A DNA stretch of 37,941 nt from Chara braunii. Lineage: Eukaryota; Streptophyta; Charophyceae; Charales; Characeae. The position numbers and the translations under genes were made by a program. The notes beneath the pieces were generated by a model. The model made no database searches. It saw nothing but the letters and a program-made list of their open reading frames with translations, and was not told where the DNA came from. Position 1 is the first letter of the stretch. Each line of letters begins with the position of its first letter. The stretch is from positions 2,179,268 through 2,217,208 of the forward strand of contig BFEA01000084.1 in the NCBI GenBank assembly GCA_003427395.1. The letters run 5' to 3'. Below are positions 9,528 to 20,464 of the stretch, piece by piece.

Positions 9528-10542
9528 CATGTTATTCATTAAAATAGTATATTATTTTCTAAATAGTACTTTTGTCGTTCGAGAAACTCGAAAGGTATAC
9601 AAGGCTGACGAAAGAAGATGCTCATTATACATTGATACACAACGATAAGAGTCCCTGTTCAACGGATAAATCCTCAACACATTTAATTTGTTTCAAGACG
9701 AAAAGTTCAATTACTGAAGTCGGATACATCCTTACTAAACTGACACACATTCAGACAGTCAGTATGAACGCAGCGTATCGAAGGTTTCCCCTTGTGAGGG
9801 ACGCTTCGTTGAGGCTTTAAAGGGTGCATAGGAGTGACACGAATAACTTATTTTTAAAGTTTAATTAAATACAAGTAGGATGACTAGGATACATCCGAAT
9901 CACATGTTTCGATATCCATAGTACAGAAGTTGGCAAGTTTTATAGTAATACTGGGATATATACGAATCAAATATTTCATTATTCGAATGAAGAAAATCCG
10001 TTAATATGTTATCAACCGTGCGTCATTCATTAAATATCCTTCACTCAATCAAAAGGTTGAACTTATGATCATAGCCCGGATCACCCTCCGAGGGAAAATT
10101 AACCAATAATATTATGCTATAATGATTCCAAGAACAATTATAGCTTACTAGACATTTCTTAAAACAAAAGGGCGTCGGACGGAGTGAAGTGGTGGGCAGC
10201 ATTATGTAAAGATGTTATCATTTGCCGCTTGTTGGGTTCGACCTCGCAACCATGAACTTGTAACATCCCTACCCAATGCTGCCCACTACTCAAATGATGT
10301 TACAGTATATTAACAAATAAAATTGCACCACCGGGAACCCCTTAAGAACTGTAGTAACCATTAGTCTTAAATTTTAACTAGATGGCGGATGCATGTACAT
10401 CATCACTTTACCTAACATTTCTCAAAACAAACGGGCATCGTATGGAGTGAAGTGGTGGGGAGCATATTATGTAGAGACGTTATTATCTGAGGATTGAGAG
10501 AGAAGGTTAACAACACTCGTATTTTTCATCACCACTTAAGGA
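9528..10542. repeat. AT-rich intergenic DNA with a 72-bp direct repeat
   Basis: No gene. A segment starting ACATTTCTTAAAACAAA at 10152-10222 recurs at 10415-10487 (period about 263). Between them, AATGCTGCCCACTAC (about 10276) is the inverted form of GTGGTGGGCAGCATT (about 10189). The core GGATACATCC occurs at 9722 and 9887, and again at 10995, without the GTGGGG arms seen further right. Confidence 0.6.
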
Positions 10543-10711
10543 CACCCTTCACTACTTCAGGATGCAGCCTACCTAAACAGGTGGTTTTCAGGGTCTTCGG
10601 ACCTTTCACCACTTCAGGACCATTCAGGTCTGAAAATCCTGAATGGTCCTGCTCCAAAGACCCTGAAAACCACCTGTTTAGGCAAGCTGCATCCTCAAGT
10701 GGTGAAGGGTG
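10543..10711. repeat. Long inverted repeat (foldback), arms 86 and 74 bp
   Basis: The left arm 10543-10628 and right arm 10638-10711 are inverted copies around a 9-base centre. The outer parts (CACCCTTCACTACTTCAGG against its complement, and AAACAGGTGGTTTTCAGGGT against its complement) match almost perfectly. The right arm lacks about 12 bases near the centre. A transcript would form a long double-stranded hairpin. Confidence 0.8.
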
Positions 10712-10910
10712 TTTTTCATGGTCTTCGGACCTTTCACCACTTCACGACCATTCAGGATTTTCAGACTGCCCAAAACTCTCACTTGACCACTTCAGGACAC
10801 CCTTCACCACTTCAGGATGCAGCCTGCCTAAACAGGTGGTTTTCAGGGTTTTCGGACCTTTTACCACTTCAGAACCATTCAGGATTTTCAGACTGCCCAA
10901 AACGCTCACT
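10712..10910. repeat. Direct copies of the foldback arm
   Basis: The left-arm sequence occurs again in direct orientation at about 10796-10880 (CACCCTTCACCACTTCAGG through GTGGTTTTCAGGG). A shorter piece, CTTCGGACCTTTCACCAC, recurs at 10592, 10722 and, slightly changed, 10852. CAGACTGCCCAAAAC occurs twice (10761, 10889). Confidence 0.7.
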
Positions 10911-11429
10911 TCATAATTTTCATTCCTGAATTTTCAGCTACCCGATAACCGCTTGTGAGGATTGGGCATTGGAGAAGGCTCAAACGAATGCGTAGGATAC
11001 ATCCGAATCAAACTGTGTACAGATTATTAGATGCTGAAGTGACCAAGGACCTTATAATTATTTTGAAAGATCTCACTGGATTTTGAAGACAATTGACAAC
11101 TCATCAGAACTAGATTGAAAAGCGAAGACAAATTAAAAACAGAGCGGGACACCCAGCCTACATAAGCAGGCACACAACCATTCTCGAGACAAATGAGAAG
11201 TACGCCGTAAAAACTGATAACAGTTGTCTGGTCCCAATATTGTGAATTCGTAACAGTTACGGTAACCTCAAAAATTTTCATTAACCAAAGAGTTGGCAAG
11301 GCTATCCAAATCAAGAACACCCACTACGCCATAAAATGTGAACTAAACCTTGCAAAACTGAGTCCCACGTTCTACACAACCAAACAGTTTGCAAGGCGAG
11401 GACGCAGGAAGAATCAGAAACCCATAGTA

Positions 11430-12150
11430 CTTTACAGTGTGAAAATTTCAACTAATTGGACATTCGAACACAAAACTTTGAAAATGTCGATATTTATCTA
11501 TGAAAAAACCTACACTATGAAAACATTCACAAATCCGACATCCTGACGGAACTCTAAAAACGTAAGACTCGTTACCAAAGTGTCCTGAACTTGAAATCTT
11601 CAAAAGAAGCCTCTTCGCAAAGCGTTCACTAGCGGTTCGGATCCATGTTGAATCGTTCACAATGCAAGCCGGAATAGGCGGTTGAGGCAGACCTTCAAAC
11701 CCTGTAATGGAAACCGAGAAACCTTGAACGTCTCCCCCAGCCATGACAACAGCACGTCTCAAGGGTCGGCACTCGTGGCTTTCGTTAATACTTTACAGTG
11801 TGCAAATTTCAACTAATCTGACATTCGACCACAAAACTTGGGAAGTGTCGAGACTCGTCTCTCAAAGTGGTGAAAAGTAAAAATAATCAGAAAATGTCTA
11901 TACTACGGAAATGCTCACAAATCCGACATAATGACACAAAACTTTAGAAACGTAAAACTGGTCACCAAAAGTCTTAAAAAATTGAAGTCTTCAGAAGAAG
12001 CCTCTTCGCAGAGCATTCACTATCGGTTCCCATGTCGAACCGTCCACCATGCAAGCCGGGATTGGAGGTTGAGGCTGACCTTCAAACTCCATAATGATAA
12101 ACGAGAAACCCTCAATGTCACCCCCTGCTCCGAGCACAGTACGTCTCAAG
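11430..12150. repeat. Tandem duplication, two diverged units of about 361-388 bp
   Basis: TTTACAGTGTG...AAATTTCAACTAAT at 11431 recurs at 11792, AGAAGCCTCTTCGCA at 11606 recurs at about 11995, and CGTCTCAAGG at 11753 recurs at 12141. The unit covers the 3' part of the minus-strand gene at 11991-12404 plus its downstream DNA. The left copy still reads partly open on the minus strand (11762-11448) as a 3' gene remnant with PQPPIPAC. Confidence 0.75.
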
Positions 12151-12404
12151 GCGAGAAGAACTTCTGAAGCTTTTAGATAAGCTCCTGTAAAATATCCTCG
12201 CATCCAATTTTCTCCCCGACGCTCATATATTCGTATGTCGAAAATATTCAGATCAGTAAACCTCACCATGATGACGAACATAGTCCGTCCACCCGCCACG
12301 ATCCTGAAGATTCTCTCATATTGAAAAGGAAACGCTCCTCCCTTTGTGACGATCGTCAGTCGTTCAGACACTTTTATTTCAATGAAGCCCGAATTCTCAG
12401 CCAT
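11991..12404 (-). CDS. Unknown protein of 137 residues, weakly PC4-like
   Basis: I chose ATG at 12404-12402 (MAENSGFIEIKVSERL) over an in-frame ATG 25 codons upstream, because the upstream peptide is Cys/Phe-rich and unlike the rest. The protein has beta-rich stretches (IVTKGGAFPFQYERIFRIV, TMFVIMVRF), then FDIRIYERRGENW and GYFTGAYLKASEVLLALRR, and ends with FEGQPQPPIPACMVDGSTW. The order 'I-R-x-Y ... G ... helix' in residues 55-90 recalls the PC4/Sub1 single-strand DNA-binding fold, which ends in a similar helix. This is a weak resemblance only. A second partial copy lies directly downstream (11762-11448), so the locus is duplicated. It sits on the same strand as, and downstream of, the DUF7869-type pseudogene and may belong to the same mobile unit. 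Function unknown. Confidence 0.4.
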   Translation of the reverse strand: MAENSGFIEIKVSERLTIVTKGGAFPFQYERIFRIVAGGRTMFVIMVRFTDLNIFDIRIYERRGENWMRGYFTGAYLKASEVLLALRRTVLGAGGDIEGFSFIIMEFEGQPQPPIPACMVDGSTWEPIVNALRRGFF

Positions 12405-12729
12405 GTTTTCGAAGTACGTCAAAAGAGGAAAGTCTGTACATTGCAAAAGACAAAAGTCACAGTAAAATCGTTTCATCAAGGTCAGGATCGAAAGCCTAAG
12501 GTCATGCTACGACGACCAAAACGCCCCCACGCTCAATGTCAAAAATTGATGAAGAACTGTTGTTGATTTGAAGCGCGCAACCAAGAGAGCACAAATCATT
12601 ACACGATGTATTCCATGGAGTTAAGAGTGTTGTACACAGTCCAACACGACAATATGTTCTTCTCATAAAGAGTTCCGGATCGATTTTCGACCTTGGACAT
12701 GGTGGTCTTTGGATCGCCGTAGAGTCACC

Positions 12730-15128
12730 TCAGACACCGAATCCTGCCCTTGATGAAACACTATCCGTGGCTCCCTCAGAAATTTGTGCGCTGACACCAT
12801 CATCTATATGAACACCATCTTCTCCAACCAGAGCAGCAAGTGTATTAACCCGGACTTTAGACGGAATTACAAGGCCCGAGGTGAATGGTTTGGTGAAAAC
12901 TCTTCCTCTCGATGCTCGTTTCCATGCGAATGCCACCTCATCAGCATTCTGCCATTGCTCCTCATCCTCAACAGATCTTTTTCAGTTTTTCTCCCACGCA
13001 TTCTCATAACGTTCCTTAAGCGAACGCGATTTCCCCGTAGGAATCCAGTATTGAACTTTTACCTGGTTGTAATGTTCAGAGTCCTTGTCTATGACAACTG
13101 GAGTCAGCGCTTGACCCACCCAAAACGGAACACCCTTTCCAAGTTCTTCATCTGGTGGTTGCATAATAACGAAACTGTCTTTCTCAACATCCAAAATTCG
13201 GTCAAAGTTTGTCTTCGGACGATCCTTTTTGTGTCCGACGAACAATGGTTCTCTTTCAGATTCTTCTGAATCGGACCGCACAATTTCTTCCTCTTGTCTC
13301 TTCGAGGCAGAAGGCCAAAAGGATGTCATTGGTGTCTTGGATACCCCATTTGCGATGATATAAGCTTCGTGTTCTTTAACACTCTCCCAATAAGCAAAAA
13401 CATTTTCTATACGAGCTACCTCTTTATCCTGATAAGTACTTCACGTCGACCTTTTCTCTCGGAATAAATGCAGAAAACGATCCACACCTTCGCATCCATT
13501 CTTGTAATACTCCAGCTCTGCCGGTTGACTCGGAAAAGGGTCGAATGGTTGCAATGGACTAGCATACTTGCTGTCGTCATCTCTTTTAAACCAGAAAAGC
13601 GGACCGTCTTTGGGCAACCATTCCATATCGTCGTAAAAATCTTTGTACGACATTGCTGGATTATCACCTACCATATAAAACTTAAGTAAATGTGGCTTCG
13701 AGATACCGGTTATATCAGTTCCGAGATATGGTGCTACCATATTTTTCCAGTCCGCGATTTTATTAAGACGAACTTCACAAGAAGTGCTACCAAGCCACAT
13801 ATGAACTGATTTTTATTTTCTTTCCAACAATTATCCACTTGAATACGCAATCGAGGAGGAAGCGGTGTCCCTAAAGCCTGAATTTCACAAAGAGTCCTCA
13901 TCAAGCATGTAGATGTGCTACTAGCATTGTGCTTGTAGTATGGAAAGTACGTGTATACGTGGGCGATTACTGCTTTAAGAGTGGTTCTCATCATCCTGTC
14001 GTGTTGCAAGTCTTTTGAGTAGTTTGCCTGCCCGATGTGAGGCAATGTGGTTGTCTTCTGAACCATGCCATCAATTATGAGGCAGAGATGCTCAACAGGA
14101 CGCAATATTGAATCGAGCTTTGCAAGAGAGTAATCTTGCATATGGTTCACTTGCCGCTTCTGGTGTTCTTTCATCTTTATCTTAAACTTTTTACGGTCTC
14201 GTTCATACTTCACCTTAACTATGCACTGCTTATAGTAGTTGCATAGAACACATTTCATAAACGTGTTGGATTGGGCCATACTAACGTGCCAAAAGTGTTT
14301 GCTCCACATGGCGTAAAAGGTAGACTCGGAGACGACTTCCTGTCCTTCAGCCTTCGAGTCAGATTGAATGGATTCATAAATGGATCTTTTGGTAAAAGTG
14401 GCCGGCATCCTACGGCGTGGTCTGCAAACATTGTCGTTTCTAACCATTTCATTTGGCATATCATCAGCGTGATCGTCAATGAATTTTTTCATGCATGCAA
14501 GCATTGTGACTACTTTGTTCGAAGGACTACATATACCCGTACAACCGTGTTCTGCGTGCACGACATTGTTGTGATACATCCTTTTGTAAATATAAAAGGT
14601 ATTTCGTGAAATACCCAGTATATTACAATACGCTTGCACGCACAACTTTTGTCTGCATAGAATTGGTCGAGTTCGCTCAACATCACCCTCCATTACGGTG
14701 AAGTCGTGTATTGATTGCAACCACCACTTCCTCCTGTCTGCAAATGTTTTGGAGTACAAACCCTCCCTGACTGGCTTAACATCATCAGCAGTAAGATTTG
14801 CACAACAAAATTTTCTACAACAAAGCATACCACGCACACTTTGAAGAGATTCTAGCCTAAGCTTAGTCAAAGCTCTTTTGTTTTGGACTCGTTTCGTAGC
14901 GGCTTTGTTGGCCATGTTGTATGGTCTTTTCTCTCCGGGCAATGGTGCGGGAAGAATGTAGTGAATATCTCTCTCCTCATGAGATTCACTACGTGAAGTG
15001 TTATCCTTAGAGTAAGAGGAAGTGGACATCCCAAGACCCAGTATGGTGTCCACTAACGTGAGAATGGGAATGTGGAACACCATGAGATCCACTATCGTCA
15101 AAGTTGTTCTCTTGCGAAACAACCCCAA
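12730..15128 (-). pseudogene. DUF7869-type protein, possible RNase H-fold transposase, broken
   Basis: The first open part (15128 to 13734, 464 codons) holds a Cys-rich N-terminal module (MLCCRKFCCANLTADDVKPVRE), WWLQSIHDF, GISRNTFYIYKR, a zinc-binding-like MKCVLCNYYKQ, then LCLIIDGMVQKTTTLPH (D about 353) and IQVDNCWKENKNQFICG (D about 432). These are hallmarks of a large eukaryotic family annotated as DUF7869. In that family a 'FLPVGHTHEDVDQ' block follows; here it is missing. Near 13775 the frame shifts and resumes as LNKIADWKNMVAPYLG and HLLKFYMVGDNPAMSYKDF. The C-terminal part (13800 to 12730) stays in one frame except for TGA at 13443-13441 and 12984-12982, and contains PFWVGQALTP and VKVQYWIPTGKS. 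Two Asp in an RNase H-like context plus a lost third block suggest a DDE/D-type transposase; that is inference. An upstream frame (15375-15175, KVRKDGAVHAGVRLYSS) may be a further 5' piece. Confidence 0.68.
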
Positions 15129-15800
15129 CTGTAGACAATAATTCGGCGGATGATTGTTCAGTCCCGCAACCTCCTCATGTGGTTACATATTCCGTCACAC
15201 TACAGCGAAGGCTACCCAAGTACTCCTCACCACCTCGGCTTGACATCTTGGCACTGCCCACAAGCCTTTGGATGCCGCTATCAGGATCATGCGAGGAATA
15301 AAGTCTAACACCCGCATGCACAGCTCCATCCTTACGTACCTTCCATATCGCCCGTGCAGTATTCCATGTTTGCAACTGTTGTGAACAATCCTCGATGAAG
15401 TTTTATCGTTCCACGTTATTACCCTTGTGCAAAGAAGACGTCCCTGGAATCGGTGATGGAACACTATCTGACGAGCTCGCCGGTGTGACTACCAGTGCTC
15501 CAAAATGATAACACAAGCCACTCGGCTAAATGAACAGCAACATTTCGGCGAGATGCATGCAGTGTAGGTGAGAGATTGAGAAGAGACCTATGGAAAAAGG
15601 AGAGGTTCCTGCAACTGCAAATCACCCTACGTACAGAAAACAGTCGTCCTGTAGTTAAGAATTTGCGCAGAGGCAGAAATGAAATTTTGACTGCTCACAA
15701 TAAACAGAATCAGACGGCAACAAGTCATAAGGACTTAGTCCAATGTATGTGCGAGGGTTCCAGTAGAAGGGGGAAGCATGCGTGCATAATTAGGCTATAT
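15129..15800. other. 5' flank of the DUF7869-type pseudogene; no further gene
   Basis: On the minus strand 15375-15175 reads open and could be the original N-terminus in another frame. Beyond it nothing is recognised. A plus-strand frame at 15576-15986 is basic and without a domain. Confidence 0.3.
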
Positions 15801-15804
15801 CGTA

Positions 15805-16203
15805 ACATGTGTGGCGGATCCATCCGTTCCGCAATAAGGTATGTGAGACCCCTTGGGACGATGCATCATGTCAGAAAGGGGCAGCAAAAGCGCATATTAG
15901 GCTACACCGTAAGTTGTCAGGCGGATCCATCCGCTTCACAACCCCATAAGGTTTGTAAGACCTCTTGCTACATAGCATCATGTTAACAATAATTTCCGAG
16001 CTCAGACCTAGAGCGGTTGTAAAAGGAGAAGAACCAGCATGATCCTACCTTCCTGTCAAATATAGCACTGCCCACATCATTCGTAGCATTACGAAGTCTA
16101 TTGGAGATGCTTTTCTTCAACTATTCAGGGCCTGAAGTGGGGAAGGCGTACCAAGAGTAGTGTGCACGACAGTTGTTCAGTCGGCAGGCAACGAGGACGA
16201 CTC
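15805..16203. repeat. First copies of the GGAT-NN-ATCC palindromic element
   Basis: GTGGCGGATCCATCCGTTCC around 15816-15825 and GGCGGATCCATCCGC around 15923-15932 are the leftmost full copies of the element that runs through the next 14 kb. No gene is present. Confidence 0.6.
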
Positions 16204-16277
16204 TCGGTTATGCGATACCGTGAACGCAGTGCATCGTATGCCTGTGGTGCACTGCGTTCACTGTGTCGCGTAACCGA
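16204..16277. repeat. Inverted repeat, 31-bp arms
   Basis: TCGGTTATGCGATACC-GTGAACGCAGTGCA on the left (16204-16234) is matched by its inverted copy at about 16247-16277 (TGCACTGCGTTCAC, then GTGTCGCGTAACCGA), with about four mismatches and a 12-base loop. Confidence 0.75.
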
Positions 16278-16299
16278 AAGGACGGCATATGCTTGTGGG

Positions 16300-17560
16300 G
16301 AGGATGTATCCGCTTCTGGGTTTTTGTGCTAGCCCTCTGGAAACCCGAGTCAGCTTTCCGGTATCCAATAATAGGCTACTTTTCAGTGGCCTCGCGACCG
16401 GATGCCAATGATCAATGGACTGCAAATAGTTGTGGGGAGGATGTATCCTCCCCTGGGTTAACGGCGTCTGGAAAAACTGAACCGCCATTGGTGTCGATTG
16501 GTAATGCCGACAGTCTCGCTCGAGAAAGAGACGCCTTCCCTTTCGGTTATGTGATACCGTGAACGCTGTGCACCCTATGTCGGTTCTTCTCCCTTTACAA
16601 CCGCTCCGTACGTAGCTTTTTCGACACCTCGTGACCGCTCGATAATGATCAAAGGACGGCATATGCTTGTGGGGATATGCCTCTGGGTCGATAATGATCA
16701 AAGGACGACATATACCTGAGGAGGATACGTCCTCCCCACAGCTATTTGCAGTCCATTGATCATTGGCATCCGGTCGCGAGGCCACTGAAAGTAGCCTATT
16801 ATTGGACACGGGAAAGCTGGCTCAGGTTTCCAGGGCCCGAAGTGGGGAAGGCATAGACCAAAGAAGTGTGCAAGACAGTTGTCCAGTCGGCAGGCAGCAA
16901 CGATGGCTATAGCTCGATGGGCATAGGGTGCACTGCGTTCACGGTATGGCATAACCAAAAGGGACGGCGTCTCTTGCTCGAGCGGGACTATCGGCATTGC
17001 CAACCGACACCAATGGCGGTTCAGTTTTTCCAGACGCTGTTAACCCTGAGGAGGATACATCCTCCACACAACTATTCGAAGTCCATTGATCATCGGCATC
17101 CGGTCGCGAGGTCACTGAAAAGTAGCCTATTATTGGACACCAGAAAGCTGACTCGGGTTTCCAGAGGGCTAACACAAAAACCTACATCCTCCCCACAAGC
17201 ATATGCCGTCCTTTGATCATTATCGATCGGTCACGAGGCGTCGAAAAAGCTAAGTAGGGAGCGGTTGTAAAGGGAGAAGAACCGGCATAGGGTGCACTGC
17301 ATTCACGGTATCACATGACCAAAAGGGAAGGCGTCTCTTGCTCGAGCGAGACTGTCGGCATTGCCAACCGACACCAATAGCGGTTCAGTTTTTCCAGACG
17401 CCGTTAACCCTGGGGAGAATACATCCTCCCCACAGCCATTTGCAGTCCATTAATCATTGGCATCCGGTCGCGAGGCCACTAAAAAATAGCCAATTATTGG
17501 ATACCGAAAAGCTGACTCGGGTTTCCAGAGGGCTAGCACAAAAACCCAGAAGCGGATACA
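16300..17560. repeat. Modules in alternating orientation carrying the palindromic element
   Basis: A module containing the palindrome, CAGTCCATTGATCATTGGCA, TCCGGTCGCGAGGCCACTGA and TAGCCTATTATTGGA occurs once in reverse (about 16366-16455) and three times forward (about 16715-16802, 17050-17145, 17405-17500). The reverse and first forward copies form a large inverted repeat with arms near 88 bp and a loop near 260 bp. Associated sequence CCAGAGGGCTAGCACAAAAA leads into further palindromes at 16302 (inverted) and 17554. Frames across this area are shadows of the repeats. Confidence 0.75.
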
Positions 17561-18459
17561 TCCTCCCCACAAGCATATGCCGTCCTTTGATCATTATCGA
17601 CCAGTCACGAGGCGTCGAAGAAGCTACGTATGGAGTGGTTGTGAAGAGAGAATTGTTAAACTCTCGCGAAGTCGCTTCGCCGCCACAGCGCCATTTAGAC
17701 CTATGTAGGGAGCGGTCATAAGGGGAGAAGAACCGGCATGATCCTACCGTTCTGTCCAATACAGCACTGCCCACACCATCCCTGGCGTTGTGAAGTCTAT
17801 TTGGGAATGCTTTTGATCAGTTGTCCATGGACTGCAGAGGGAAAGGCGTCGATCAGAGTATTGTGCATGACAGCTGTCCAGTTAGTACGATAGCGACGAC
17901 GACTCTACGTCCATAGGCATAGGGTGCACTACATTCACGGTATTACATAATCGAAACGGACGGCGTCTCTTGCTCGACCGGGACGGTCGACATTGCCAAC
18001 TGACCCCATTGGTGCAGGTTTTGCAGACGTCGTAAACCCTGATTCTCCCCACAGGGATATGCAATCCGTAGATCATTAGCGTCCGGTAACGAAGCCTTAT
18101 CGCCTATTATCGGACATCGGAAAGCGGGTTTGCTCGTAAGGGTAGCTCAAAAACCCAGAGTAGTGTGCACGACTGCTCTCCAGTCGGCACGGAAGCGACG
18201 ACGGCTCTCTGTCGACAGTCACAGAGTGCACGGACGGCGTCTCTTGGTGTCAGCCATGCCAACTGACACCATCAGTGCAGGTTTTCCAGACACTGTAAAC
18301 CTCACAGGGACATGCAATCCATAGATCATTAGCGTCCGGTCGCGATGATTTATCGCCAGTTACCGGGCACCAGAAAGCGGACCCGGTTTTCCAGACAGCT
18401 AGCACAAAAACCCAGAGGAGGATACATCCTCCCCACAAGCATATGTTGTCCTTTGATCT
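17561..18459. repeat. Diverged further copies of the same modules
   Basis: Pieces such as GACGGCGTCTCTTG, GTGCACGACTGCTCTCCAG, CAGGTTTTCCAGACACTGTAA and AAACCCAGAGGAGGATACAT (palindrome at 18420-18429) repeat motifs from 16.3-17.5 kb. No gene is present. Confidence 0.55.
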
Positions 18460-18775
18460 TCACCGGCCGGTAAAGAGGCGTTGAAAAAGCTGCCTGTTAA
18501 TGAAAACCGAAAATCACACTAGCGAATCAGGCACTCAGGGGGAGAACCCTCGAGATGTGCTAATCAGTCAGTCGATGACCTTCCACAACGCCTTTTGCAC
18601 CTTTGTAGGGAGAGTTGTGTTCTGGGCATCGAAGAACCATTGTCGATCAACGATAAAGGGACGGCCGCTCTAGGTCGACAGCACAGCCGGCATTGCCAAC
18701 CGACTCTTGTGGTGCAGGTTTTACAGTCGCAGAAGACCCAGAGGAGGATACATCCTCCCCACATGAATATGCAGT
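18460..18775. repeat. Left copy of a ~315-bp direct repeat flanking the minisatellite
   Basis: Runs from GGCCGGTAAAGAGGCGTTGA through CTCGAGATGTGCTAATCAGT and TTCTGGGCATC to the palindrome (core at 18746). It matches 20465-20780 closely, about 2.0 kb to the right. Confidence 0.8.
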
Positions 18776-18805
18776 CATTGATCATTGCATTCAGTCAATT
18801 GGGTG

Positions 18806-20330
18806 TAGATGGTAGGCTGTAGATGGCGGCTTCCCAAGGATAGGCTCTAGATGCTCGCCGCTTAAAGATAGGTTTTAGATGGCGGCTGCCCAAAGATAGG
18901 CTTTAGATGGCAGATGCCTAAAGATAGACTTTAGATGGCGGCTGCCCAAAGACAGGCTTTAGATTGCGGCTGCCCAAGGATATGCTTTAGATGGCGGCCG
19001 CCCTAAGGTACGATCTGGTTGACAGCTGCGACTTGGTAGGCTGTCAGTGGCGGCTGCTCAAAGATATGTTTTAGATTGCGGCTGCCAAAGATAGGCTTTA
19101 GATGGCAACTGGTTAGAAATAGGTTGTAGATGGCGGTTGCCCAAAGACAGGCTCTAGCTGGAGGCTGCCCAAAGCTAGGTTTTCGATGGCGGCGTCCAAC
19201 GATAGGCTTTAGATGGCGGCTTCCCGATGTTAGGCTTTAGATGGCGGCTGCCCAAAGACAGGCGTTAGATGGCGGTTGCCCAAACACAGGCTCTGGATGG
19301 CTGCTGCGACTTGGTAGGCTGTAGATGGCGACTGCCCAAAGACAGGTTTTAGATGGCGGGTGCCCAAAAAATAGGCTCTAGATGGCGGCTGCCCAAAGAC
19401 ATAAAAAAAGAAAGGCTTTAGATGGCGGCTGCCCAAAGATCCGCTTTAGATTGAGGTTGCCCAAAGGTAGGCTCTGGAAGGCGGCTGCGATATGGTAGGT
19501 TTAGATGGCGGCAGCCCAAAGACAAGCTCTAGATGGCGGCTGCCCAGAGATAGGTTGTACATGGTGCCCGCCCAAAGATCGGTCGCGAGGCGGCTGCCCA
19601 AAGATATGTTTAAGATGGCGGTTGCCCAAAGGTAGGTTCTGACTGGTGGCTGCGACACGGCAGGTTCTAGATGGCGGCTGCCCGAAGATAGGCTGTAGAT
19701 GGCGGCTTCCCAGAGATAGGTTGTAGATGGCCCCTGCGAGAAGATAGGCTTTAGATGGAGGGTGACCAAAGATAACCTGTAGAAGGCTGTCGCCTGCGGT
19801 TGCCAAGTGAAACGTTGTAGACAGGCACAGTCGACACACCAAAGATAGGCTCTAGATGGCGGTTGCCCAAAGATAGGCTCTAGATGGCGGCTGCCCAAAG
19901 ATAGGTTTTAGATGGCGGTTGGCCAAAGAAAGGCTTTAGATGGCGGCTGCCCAAAGATCCGCTTTAGATTGCTGTTGCCCAAAGGCAGGCTCTGGAAGGC
20001 AGCCGCAACATGGTAGGTTTAGATGCCGGCAGCCCAAAGACAAGCTCTAGATGGCGGCTGCCCAGACATAGGTTGTAGATGGCGCCCGCCCAAAGATCGG
20101 TCGCGAGGCGATTGCTCAAAGATATGTTTAAGATGGCGGCTGCCCAAAGGTAGGCTATGACTGGCGGCTGCGACACGGCAACTTCTAGATGGCGGCTGCG
20201 ACACGGTAGGTTCTAGATGGCGGCTGCCCAAAGATAGGTTGTAGATGGCGGCTGCCCAGAGATAGGTTGTCGATGGCCCCTGCGAGAAGATAGGCTATAG
20301 ATGGAGGATGACCAAAGATAACATGTAGAA
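18806..20330. repeat. Minisatellite of about 29 bp, roughly 50 copies, with higher-order duplication
   Basis: The unit is close to TTTAGATGGCGGCTGCCC plus AAAGATAGGC, repeated with point changes over 1.5 kb. A larger block is itself duplicated: the segment starting CCGCTTTAGATT at 19441 recurs at 19959 (518 bp), and its right landmark AGGCACAG at 19823 recurs at 20369 (546 bp). Frames on the minus strand read as repeats of QPPSRAYLWAAAI and similar; they are products of the repeat, not a gene. Confidence 0.9.
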
Positions 20331-20464
20331 GGTTGTCGCCTGCGGTTGCCAAGTGAAACGTTGTAGACAGGCACAGTCGACATTGCCGACGTATTCCAAT
20401 GGTGCAGCTTTCCAGACAACTGGCAAAAACCCAGAGAAGGATACATCCTCCCCACACGCATATG

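Noticed and set aside
10189-10290. tRNA-derived SINE suggested by GGTCGAACCC-like sequence
   Set aside because: Only a B-box-like word is present; there is no A box at the right distance and no tRNA fold.
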